This document shows positions 37,018 through 47,469 of a stretch of DNA of 64,000 nucleotides, piece after piece. The DNA lies in contig JAJFZO010000345.1 in the NCBI GenBank assembly GCA_021397835.1, positions 1,178,001 through 1,242,000 on the forward strand, given 5' to 3'. The stretch's first letter is position 1. Each line of letters starts with the position of its first letter. A program made the position numbers and the translations under genes. The stretch comes from Moringa oleifera (taxonomy: Eukaryota; Streptophyta; Magnoliopsida; Brassicales; Moringaceae). Under the pieces are notes generated by a model. The model saw only the letters and a program-made list of their open reading frames with translations, did not search any database and was not told the DNA's origin.

Positions 37018-39056
37018 CAAATTTTTGTATTCATTGTACAGATATTCACAAGTAGCCATCCCTAATATGTGCAAGCCAACAGAATAAATATCTGCAAGTT
37101 CATTGTATTCCTCATCATAAAGCTTGTGAGCCATAGATTAGGAGTATTTGTGCAAAAAAGATAATACAATTTCAAGTTTCAACTATACCAGTTCACTAAA
37201 GGATGTGGTGAGAAATCGATGTTATCATATGTTTAGGTTAACATTGATCACATTATACTTCCTATTCTATCTCCGACAAGAAAGGAAGTTATTATATTAT
37301 GTTTGGCATGGACAAAATTCATTCTGCATAAAATTGATGAGCTCAACAATCAGAGTGATGACAATATTGCTTTTTCATGCATGTTTATAAATTTCATGTT
37401 AGTGGTTTTATAATTTTTTTTTATCTTATTTGTTGTTATATTTTTTACTTTTATTACTAACTTTACAATTTTAAGTTTTAATTATACAATAATTTATTTA
37501 TTATATATATCACCAAGGTTCAGCCTTCTATTCCACAGTAGTCAAACCACTTGCCCTTGAACTTCTCAATTTTCTGATGCAACAATTAGTACAAATAAAT
37601 CTTATATGAATTTGAAAAAAGCCACCTTTTTAAATTGATAGTTTCTTATATGAATTTGAACAATATAGCCCAATTTCTAAACTACATTAAATATAATATC
37701 AAGTTTAAGTGAAACATCCAAAGTCTAATTTCATATTTCAAATGTTCCAAACAGTAAGGAAGCTTTACATACATAAAGTAATGTTCCTACAATCAATTTT
37801 TAGCTTTCATGGTTTCCACCGTTTGTAAGTATTCTACGAAACCTAAATGAGGAAACTACTATGGCAACCGATAAAACCCCTCAGCAAATTTCTACAATAA
37901 AATGAAGCAAATTAGCAAGGGAACCTATGAAGTTCAAGAAATGAAATAAACAGTGGCCAAAGCCATGAGTATGGAAATAACAGAGATACAAAATAGTTCT
38001 CCTCATAAAACTCATGAAATTATATGACAGAGTTCTAACCACAACAAAAAGATAATTTAACATTCAACTATGATTTGAACATTTAGAATGGACATTTTAT
38101 ATAAATCTTTTCTTCTGATCAAGAAAAACTATAACAAGCAATAACTTTCAATCTTCAACATTAAAGGTCCAACATAAAACCACGAAACCAAAGTTTTTAT
38201 CCAAACTTGCTAAAGGTATACACATCTTGAGTATTACCACATGAAATTTGGTACAACTGCTAAAAGACTTATAACCACTTAGGCAACACCTCATGATGTT
38301 ACTCAGAACAAGAAATCATGTAGAGGAAACCAGTCAATGAAATGCTTTAGTAAGTTAGAATTGTGCAGTAAACTTAGAATGATGCATACAGCAAAGGAAC
38401 CGGAATAGAAAAACCACTAGGAAAAAACCAAATAGCCCAAGATTTATCAAGTTTTTCATGTTTGTAATTTTCGATAATGATAAATATATAAATGCAAAAG
38501 TAAAGTCGGTACAAATCAAGATTGTACCACAGAATTAACAATTAGAACTTACCAAAAAAAATATAAAGAAAAATAAGAGAAGTGAATAAACTTTGATGCA
38601 CAACTAAAATGATTGAACTAGTGCTAAAAATTTGTAATGAAAAATTAAATTAATAAAACTTCAAGAAATGCAGCAATTAAAACATAAAGGAAGCAATTGA
38701 AATAAAAAATTTGATGAAGAAAATAATGAAACGTTATCTTTGCACTAGCAATGGCATATAAGGACACCAATATCCACACAAATTTTTTAGTACACATACG
38801 AGACAGAGACAGAGAGGATAAGAGAGAGTTCTTACACTTTTTACGATAACTAAAACCCAATAAAAGCATAATTGATTCAAACAAACATAGAAATTAAGAA
38901 AAGAGGAAAATTAATTTGAATAGGAGAATGCTGAAAACTTACCGTCTTAAACTCTCAGAAGAGAATAACCCTGTTATCATATTAATCATCTTCTTCTTAT
39001 CATCCACCCAATAGTTATAGAAGTGAATAACTTTGTCATGACATATTTCTCTAGAC
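37018..39056 (-). pseudogene. Captured WNK (with-no-lysine) protein kinase gene fragments
   Basis: Three exon pieces lie in gene order on the minus strand. 39056-38943 reads VIHFYNYWVDDKKKMINM, then ITGLFSSESLRR, with acceptor gcag and donor gtaagt intact. From 38849, after ttttag, comes YRKKCKN. 37146-37018 reads TP, a one-base slip, [38 protein letters not shown]. These match WNK kinase segments: the YNSWVDD and LFTSGSLRQYRKKH region, and subdomains VIII-IX ([21 protein letters not shown]). The HRDLK catalytic exon and the N-terminal exon are missing, the APE motif reads AHK, and frameshifts occur. Introns are retained, so capture was at DNA level. It cannot make a working kinase. Confidence 0.8.
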
Positions 39057-40032
39057 CTGCATTGAATATGAAAGCCACCTAAAATTTAACATCCTCATCG
39101 TATCCCTATACATTCTTGGACACATAAGAAGGCACATCTAATAATTTAATAGAGAATTGTAAAGAGACTCTTTGAATTCCAAACATCAAATGACACACCG
39201 ATATACTGAATTATGTATAAGCATAGAAAAGACAGATCACATAGCCTAATTTCAAGTTCCACAACCTGGGATGGATAGGGAATGAGACTTGTGTTTGAAA
39301 TTATATTAACACATCCTGTAAAATGAACTGCCACTAAACAATTAGATTCATTTTTCAAAGTACTGTTAGCAGCCAAACAATAACATAATTATAACTTTTT
39401 GTTCCCCCCAGTCACACGAATCTAATGAAAATAAACCTTAAAAAGTTTCTATTGAAGCATTCATATCACATGATAATTACCAAGTTTACAGAAAGAAAAT
39501 AAAAATTATTCCAAATTAAACGAGCAAAAAATTTGGTAGTTTATATTGACAACTTTGGATGCTTACTCTGTATATTCATTCCAGCATAATAACCAACTTT
39601 CCACACATAATATTTGCAAGAATCAAAGGATGTGAACATCATTTTTAACTAGTGTCCTTTTACCTGGACCTAAGCAAGCATGATCTAGACCTAAAAGAAT
39701 AAAGTTATTAAACTTTCTTCCCTTAAGTGGCAATGTTTTACAGTTGTAAACCAAAATGTTGAGGGAAATTCCAAACTATATCAATAAATGCATAAAAATT
39801 TTGCATATCATATCAATGTTTACAATAATAAAATTTCTTAGATAAGAATAATACATCCATATCTGTAGTTTGATAATATGTTTAAAAATTCTAAAACTAA
39901 ATACTCATGTTCGTATAGCACCAAAGACATAAATGTTCAAAGGAAACCCTAGAAGTTCGCACTTTGAAAGCAAAAATAAATTCAATTACAAAAACAGCTT
40001 GCGGATGCTTATGAAAGCAGTCAAAAGCATAC

Positions 40033-40110
40033 CGACATGTTCTTCTACTGTTTTGGGATCAAATGCGGCATTGAACAAGAACCAAGAAATGAGCCCCATG
40101 GAATAGAGAT
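40033..40110 (-). pseudogene. Unidentified exon-like fragment inside the CACTA element
   Basis: An open minus-strand frame reads PDLYSMGLISWFLF then NAAFDPKTVEEHV and ends at a possible donor (gtcg/gtatgc, 40033). It could start at an internal ATG (40099-40097). The PDLYSMG part recalls the DxYSxG of kinase subdomain IX, but the rest does not fit a kinase I know. The upstream sequence contains aaccctaa-type boxes, as plant promoters often do. Identity unknown. Confidence 0.3.
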
Positions 40111-41424
40111 CAGGCTACTAAAACCCTAATAAAGGAAATGAAAATGAGATCAAAGAATTGAGCTTTTAATGACAATTAAAGACCAAATATCTACTTTGGG
40201 TTTTCTGATTTAAGATAAATTAAACCCTAGTTAAACTTCCCAATCTAAGGAGAGCGACAGACAAAGAGATTATGAGTTCGAATTTGATAGAAAGGATTCT
40301 CACTTATAAAAGAGTAACGAGACGGAGAAGAGGATTATTTAACAAGAGAAATGTTAACTTCACCTGCAATGGATAAGAATCCCTTGAGTCTGCCACCTGC
40401 ATCTACCACCTAGCTTCTCCAACCCCTAAATTGAATTTCATTTTGACATTAATCTTTCATTTTTAAATTAATTATTATAACTAGGTATACAATTTGGAAT
40501 GTTCTTAAGCATTGGGTTATTAATTCTTAAAAAAAGTTTATGACAATAGAACTCAATTTCTTTTTTTTTTTTGTTTCATAGCTTTTAATAAGTATGAGAA
40601 AGTTTAAGAATTACCAAGTGTAACAAAAGTTTTTATTTAAAAAGAAAATATGCACTTCCATTAAATAATCTAGAAATTAACTTTGATTTTTTTGTCTTTT
40701 AAATTTTAGTTGTTGATTTTATATTAGCATCAATGGATTCATGACAATATGCTTGAAGAGAGAAATCATGGGTTTTATTCTTATATTTATGTTGTAATAA
40801 CTCTATAAGTTGCATCATATAGTAGTTAGCATAAATGTCTACAAATTCGATCGAATTAAGATCTATATTAAGTTAATATCTTTTTAGCAACATATATACT
40901 TAATGAACCAAATCAGTAAGATGATATATATATAATTCATGGGTTCACATCATGCCCCTATAGATTTTGTTTAAATATTTTTAATTATTTAAAAAATATA
41001 TATTTTTCATACAAATTATTGGATAAATATATATAAAAAAATCCTATCCTTATTTAACCTTTTAATTTGAACGTTAAATTTTAATTTAGTTAATTCAATT
41101 TTACTTTAAAAAATTATTAGTTTAATTTAAATCTGATCTTAAAAAAGTGAGTCAAATAAATTTAATATTTTATTTTTAATTAATAACTTAAATATGAACG
41201 ATATGGAGTCACAAGCATTTTTATAAGTTGTTTAAAATATTTTATTTTTTAAAAAATTATTTTTCATATTAAAATTTAAAATTTTTTTTATGACAAAAGT
41301 TTAGTTTTTTTATGTCTGTGACAAATTTTAAATCAAAGTTCGTTGTCCATGCGAATAAAAATTATTCAAAATATTTTCAATAAAATTTATTTTTTATAAA
41401 ATATTATCATACAAAAATATAAAT

Positions 41425-41600
41425 TAATCAAAATATAATTTTATGACAGTCATTTTGAACCATTATAACATTAGTGATAGTTCTGAAAATACTATCATAA
41501 ATACTTTAAATTTATTTTTTTATGATAATTTTTTAAGCTTGTCTATATTTTATTATGGTCTTCAATAACTATTATATATATATAAAAAAAAAAAACATCA
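41425..41600. repeat. Right subterminal repeats of the CACTA element
   Basis: Units such as ttatgacagtcattttgaacc, ttagtgatagttctga and tactatcataaatac alternate over ~170 bp up to the terminus. They mirror the left side. Confidence 0.65.
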
Positions 41601-41659
41601 ATGTTAATCCTTTTTCTTATAGTGTGTTGCCACTAATGTGGCTAAAAACTAGTGTGTAA

Positions 41660-41915
41660 GGTTGGCATGATATTTGGGGAAATGAATGGACTAGAGAGAC
41701 AATGACTTTATATAGTGTTAAGGAAGGTTACAATCTCAAGTTTATCAAGAGTAAGGATAATAGACACAAAATAGTTTTTAGGGATTGGTATGGTTGGATT
41801 ATAGTAGTCTCTTAATGGAAAGAACATAATTTTTGGTTGTTAAGACATATCATGAGACACATACTTGTAACAAAATTTTCGTAACAAGTTGATGATTGCT
41901 AGATTAATGAAGAAA
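41660..41915 (+). pseudogene. MuDR-type DNA-binding domain of the MULE transposase
   Basis: In two frames it reads VGMIFGEMNG, then after a frameshift TMTLYSVKEGYNLKFI, KSKDNRHKIVFRD, GWIIVVS, stop, then LLRHIMRHILVTKFS. This follows the PF03108 MuDR domain (VGM.F....F..A...YS...G..IKF.K....R....C...GCPW.I.AS), with the Cys residues of its zinc knuckle lost. The transposase catalytic domain does not follow. Confidence 0.72.
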
Positions 41916-42539
41916 TCTAGAAAACAAAAAGTCCAAAAAAAAATTAAATTTAGTCACTTTTAATCGAAGACTGACTATAATGCATTTTCATGCAAAGGTC
42001 AAGTCAGACAAGTACATTTCAAACCAATTATATCAGACTGTTGTAGAAAAAAAAAACAAGATAGTGGCAATCAGGAAGAATTCACGAGGTTTAGGAACCA
42101 AATGCAACCCGTCAACAGCTAATAATTGACACATACATTATTCCAAACTGATTGATAATTGTTTGTCTTTGTTGGCTAACTTACATATAGTAACAAGTGA
42201 TCTCAACTTAGGTTCATTATATGATAGCGTGTATTTTGAAACTGAGTTTGTTTATTGAGTATATATTTATGTTTAAATTTGACTATCATGCACTTTTTTT
42301 ATGAGGATAACAACCATCTAATATGGAGTTAACATCTACTCAAGGGGATTTATTATTAGGCGGTATAATAACCCTGTATCTATAATTGTAATAACTACAC
42401 CAAGTATGTTTAAGTTTATTTTTTATGCTTACAATTATTATGTGTTTGGATACATTACATAATGGACTCCAAATTTTCATGATATTTACATGCCAAATAT
42501 GGTTCTAAGGCCTCTAAAAATGTACCCCATGGAATTCTT

Positions 42540-43066
42540 GCAACTTCACTCTCATTCCAACATCATAAACTACTAACAAACTTTCAATGCATGTAATGAG
42601 ACCTAAACCAGCACTCCAACCACCTAAACTAGCATTTCAATGACCCATACATTTTATCCAAAAACTTAAAGCAACACCCCGATCACCTATTACCCATTTA
42701 ATCCACTAAAGCCCTTTTAACCATATTACCTAAGCCTTAACAATGATAAACTTCATTTAGTAAATGACAACACAAAACATACTCTTTAAAGCCTCAACAA
42801 CATCAAAGCAAAAAACACCAGCAATATCAACCCTAGTAGTAGTCAATGCAGCAACCCAAATAGCATCTAGAATAATAGTCCCTTTAACAACACTAGTAAT
42901 GCAACCACTAGCATCTAGAACAATAGCCCTTATAACATCAATTATATTGAGGATCCAAGGTTTAAGATTCAAACATGTTAGTGTGGAAAGAGGTAGAAGT
43001 TCAAATCAGAAGATTATGAATGTTAAAAACAACATTGATTATATGGCTGTATTAAGTGCATTTTAA
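42540..43066 (+). pseudogene. C-terminal tail of the MULE protein
   Basis: The 100-codon open frame 42764-43066 is rich in Thr, Ile, Ser and Val, with basic RGRSSNQK near its end. Upstream (42600-42720) are Pro-rich remnants in broken frames. MULE transposases commonly end in a low-complexity Thr/Pro/Arg tail. Several Ile codons (ATA) fall where Thr codons (ACA) would fit the pattern. Confidence 0.45.
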
Positions 43067-43084
43067 GTTTAGAATTTGTGATAG

Positions 43085-44260
43085 AATGATGTTTTTGTTT
43101 TTGAAATTTCAGTATGGTTGTATGTACTTTAGTGTGGTTATGGTTTTGACTAATATAGTACGACAATCGAATTATAAATTAATATTTTTATATTTAAGAT
43201 TGGTGCATGTACATGTTGGAAAGGTACTGATGTGAACAATATGAAACTAATTTCTTAAAGAATCTAAGAATACATTAATGGAACTAATGCAACTCATGTT
43301 ACATATTTTAGTAATGTTGTCTTTTTTATCTAACATTGTGAAGATGTAACAATATGACTTAAACTTGCTTGCATTAAACTAACTATCATTAAGTCATTAA
43401 TAAAAATTATGCAAAACACAATCAACTTAGAATTATAACTAGAAAACGTAACGTAATTAAATATTTAATTATCAATAACCAATATAGTCGAACATTCAAA
43501 TATAATTTAATAACACCTATTAATTGACGACCATTCAAATAAGATTTAAATACATCATATGTTAGCAACCTACAATATCAAGTATAATATTTCAATACAT
43601 CAATTGATGATTATTCATAGAAATGTAGTTCATATCATTGCACAAATTTCCTCTCTTGCTTATTCTAATTTAGAACAAAATCAACACAATTTTAATTAAC
43701 AATCCATGAGGCTACAATAAGCTTTCAATAAAAAATTAACTGATTTAATAACTTTTGAACCTTAGTTGACAACTTTGTTATAACTTGCACGTCTAGATTG
43801 CACATATGATAATCAAACTAAACAAAATAGTGATAGTACCAATAATTCTATAACAAAAGAAAACCATATATCATTCTCAGTAACAAAATTCTTTAATATC
43901 TACCTTCATATGCAATCCTAGTACATGCACATGTTGTTAAGTTAACTTAGTTGATTAAAATATCATACCACATGTTACAAAAAATTAACTTAAGACATTA
44001 ATCCAATCTAGAAATATCAAATATTGATAATCCAAATATAGTTAGTGAGTTGTAACTCATTAAATCACAAATAATTTTTATATTAACGAAGTTGAAAAAT
44101 GAAGGCCTTAACAAACCCTGAAAACCATATAAAGCACAAGTTGACAACTTATCCTCTTCTTCATTCTCTGTCTTAAGCATTTATATACTAGTGGGAAATT
44201 TTGTATTTATGTATATACAATGAAAGAGTTAAGACATGTGATGTAAAAATTGTTGGTACT
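43085..44260. other. AT-rich gene-free stretch
   Basis: No gene or element is recognised. It may include the 3' flank of the MULE. Short open frames have no domain. Confidence 0.4.
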
Positions 44261-44261
44261 A

Positions 44262-45408
44262 TGACTATTCGAGGAGGTTGAGAAGGCTCAAAAGAGAATA
44301 GCTGAATTGATAGCTAAAGTCTCATCTCTTCAACTACAGATGCAAAAAGTAGATTAAGAAATCCCCATGCTAAAGGCAAAGATGAAAAAAATGAGGATAG
44401 ACTTTATTTTTCAGCTAAAGAGACTAAAGAAGAATCAAATGATTTTAGAAGAGTGTGCAAAAGTGTTTTGGAAAGTGAAAAAGGACACTAAAGTAAAGGT
44501 GTTGAAGGAGTATCCCTACCCCAAGCTACTCTAATAGTGATTGACCTTGTGGGAGTCTTGTCTTCATCTCCCCAACTATCATGAATTTGATTTTGCAAGA
44601 ACTAAATAAAGAGACTGCTAACACTGTGAAGATTAATGGTTAAATGTATTTTTTTCTTTTATTTTATAATCTTTTTTATAAAGATTAAATGAACTTCCTT
44701 TTGTAATATCTTGTCTACTCTCTCTTTTCAAATAGTAAAAGAAACTTTAACCATATCAAAAATCTCAACTTTCATCATAATGGACTCTTATGCTTTTGAC
44801 AGAACTTAGAAATATACTCTTAAAGCCAAGTAAGCAAACTCTCCCTAGAAAAAGAGTCAAAAATATTGAATGAAAGGATGAAGATTATGCTTTTACTAAA
44901 AATAAGAATTTGACATCCATTTATCCATTTTGCAACCTCAAACAAACTATCCATCATTTATTCTAAAAAATTTCAAATCTCCTAAGCTGTTTATAGACTT
45001 TGGCAAGGAAGAGTATCAAAATTAGCTAAAGATGTGGCTGGACACTCTTCCTTACTCAAAATAGAGATTTCTATATCTCATAATTTATTTCACTAGTTCA
45101 AATAGGCTATTCCCTCAGTCCCCTCTATGAATTCGAGGGTCTCCCCACTCTTAGGCAGACTATCCATAACTTCAAGCAAATCTTCCCTAGGATGAATGTC
45201 AAAAATTGTTAAATGAGAGCGTTGACATTCTGCTTTCTACATAAGGAAGGTTACCTACTAGATTCTCTCTCTCACTTATAATTTTTCTGTTAACTGACCC
45301 CATTTGAATAGTCTTCCCTAAAAGTGACATTGTTGTTCTTCAAGCTGCATGCTAGTAGTGGCACCTTTGAATTCTATGATCTAATGAGAGCTAAGTTTGA
45401 GTATCAAT
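44262..45408 (-). mobile_element. 3' LTR (truncated) of the large gypsy element
   Basis: It matches 56160-57408 closely and in order: the coiled-coil reading frame (GTGTTGAAGGAGTATCCC segment), the gcttttgacagaact block, the caagtaagcaaactctccctag block, the ggacactcttccttact block, and catgctagtagtggc near the end. It ends in gagtatca at about 45406. The outer part corresponding to 53555-56150 is missing. Confidence 0.72.
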
Positions 45409-45689
45409 GGTTGCCATTCTTTATTTATTTTCAAAGATAGAAAATGAAACAAAGATTAAGAGATAACAAATTTTATTCTCACAAATTTAAAATTTTTCCC
45501 CCGAACTCTCTCTTTTTTTCTTTTTTTTATTTCGTTTTTCTTCTCTCTTGTCTTTTTCTTCTTTGTTTTTTCATCTTTTTGTTTCTTTTTTTTAAGGCTT
45601 GTTTTGTAATTTATACAAGAAATTAACAAAACTAAAAATTTGTTAAATGGAGCGAGTTTGATTGTTATTATTTACTTAAGATAAAATTC

Positions 45690-46680
45690 TTCTTCATCTT
45701 TGGTAATGAATACATCGTTTCTCATTGAAAAATTCTCGATTCAAACACTGTCTATCAAAATTTTTCCTTGACTTTAGATGAAGGATTTTCATTGTCATCA
45801 TGTGAGAGAATTCTTTCTCGTCTTTCAATGATAAGAAAAAGCTAAATTTTACCATTTCACTATCAAAATTCTCCCTCAAAATTAGATGATTATCATCTCT
45901 TCTCAAAATTGTCTCAATGTTCGACATCTATAACTATTTTGAAAGGTTTTATCTTTTATCATAATCGTACTCAACGTATGACGATTTGGCTATTAGAATC
46001 ATCCTCGACATGCCCTATGAATGTTGTCTCTTGTCGAAATCACCTCAACATGTGACGTTTATAGAGAATGGTATTTTGAAGTGTCTTATCTTTCAACAAA
46101 ATCACCTTCGATGTATGATGATCTAGCTGTTAAAATCATCTCGACGTGCGCTACGAATGGTGTTTCTTATTAAAATCGCCTCGACATTAGATGTTTATAA
46201 AGACTGACATTTTGAAATTTTTATCTTTATTTAGAATCGCCCTTGATGTATGATGATCTAGCTATCGAAATTGCCTCGATGTGTCCTGTGAATGTCGTCT
46301 CCCATTTGAATCACCTCAACATTCGACATTATAAAAGAAAGATCTATTTTTATTTTTTATTTATTATTTTTTATGAAATATTATGTCTTCCATCGAAATT
46401 ACCCCTTGATGTTTTACAATTAGCTGTTGGAAATCTTCCTCAACACGCCAACAAAATTCATCTTTTTTATCAAAATCACTTCAGCATTCAATACTGGCTC
46501 AAAAGCTTTGAAATGTCATGTCTTCCATCAAATTCATCCTTGGTGATCAATGATTGGCTGTTGCAATTTTCCAACATACCCAATGAAATTTGTCCTTTGA
46601 CATGTAACATTTTAAGGGATGATACATTTGTACCATGGTCTTTTTTTCTTTTTTATCTTTCTTTACTTAGTCATCAAAGC
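45690..46680 (-). repeat. Imperfect ~115-bp tandem repeats downstream of integrase
   Basis: Phrases tgtatgatgatctagct, aaaatcatctcgacgtgc, tgtctcttgtcgaaatcacctc and gacattttgaaatttttatctt recur about every 110-125 bp. The same family of repeats lies at 29230-29900. A 147-codon plus-strand frame here is antisense to the element and compositional. Confidence 0.65.
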
Positions 46681-46689
46681 AAATAACTT

Positions 46690-47465
46690 TTCAATTAAAG
46701 CTTTTTCACTCCCTTTTTTTCTTTATTTTTTTAAGGAAAAATGGATTTTTTTTTTTTTTTACTTTTCATATCCCTTCTAAAAAACATAATCATAGAAAAA
46801 GAATCAGTTTAATAAATGACCTAGGATTCTCTTAACAAAGGCATTCCTAATGTATTCTCTCTAGTTCTACCCTCTTAGAATGTTTCGCCGAAAAACATTG
46901 TTCTTTTATCTTGATTTTATCAAGATTACCTTTCTTTTTAGAAAGTCATCTTTATCTTGAGGTTGAAATTATTTTGAATAGATATTCAAACATGCGATCT
47001 TAGAAACGACATATAGTGCATCAATGGGATATATCAATAAGCAAGTAAAGGTATTTACAAGAAGAAATCCAAATTTCACTCTTTTACTAGTTAGCACCGG
47101 TTAAGTCCATTTCTTCTTACCAATGACTAGTTTAATATACTAGATTTCCCTATTCGAAAGAAAATCTCTTCATTGAACCCATCCCTTATGCATAGTACTT
47201 TTTGACAAAGTTTAAATTTATTGGGCTCAATCACCTTTCCCCATCCATTTCCTACATATTGCCTATCCTAGTTGGGTACCCATTTGCCTCTTGAGTTTAT
47301 CACATTTTCAAGTACACGTTTGAGTACCAATTCCTCTTCTTTAAATTGCCTGGGATTCATCTTTTTATTATACATGATTTATCCATTTTGCTTTGATAAA
47401 TATGCCAAGGTTAATAACTCTTAATCTTTTTTCATCTATCGTGTTTAACTATTCATACTGTGATT
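46690..47465 (-). other. 3' untranslated part of the large gypsy element
   Basis: It lies between the integrase C-terminus and the tandem repeats. No additional domain is recognised. Confidence 0.4.
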
Positions 47466-47469
47466 TGAT

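Larger units (their letters stand above)
35754..41624. mobile_element. Complete CACTA element (~5.9 kb) carrying host gene fragments
   Basis: The left end is cactagtaaaaca (from 35754). The right end is cttatagtg (to 41624), which reverses to cactataag. The 3-bp direct repeat TGT flanks it (35751-35753 and 41625-41627), as expected for CACTA elements. Both ends carry subterminal repeats of the cataa.ttatgac type. Inside there is no recognisable transposase; instead there are pieces of a WNK kinase gene and other exon-like pieces on the minus strand, with introns. It is therefore non-autonomous and gene-capturing. It interrupts a MULE reading frame. Confidence 0.82.
35535..43075 (+). mobile_element. 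Mutator-like element (MULE) remnant, split by a CACTA insertion
   Basis: MULE protein sequence occurs on both sides of the CACTA element. To the left (35536-35753) is an acidic stretch ending SLDENDEIQSKCGFN. To the right (from 41660) come VGMIFGEMNG and a MuDR-type DNA-binding domain, then a Thr/Pro-rich C-terminus. The catalytic transposase core is missing between about 41950 and 42500. Terminal inverted repeats were not found, so element ends are unknown; the coordinates mark only the recognisable part. Confidence 0.65.

Noticed and set aside
46243..46686. 147-codon open frame on the plus strand, the longest apart from the RHF2A exons and LTR/retroelement frames
   Set aside because: It lies antisense inside the tandem-repeat 3' region of the gypsy element. 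The repeat unit leaves one frame open by chance and the translation shows no domain.
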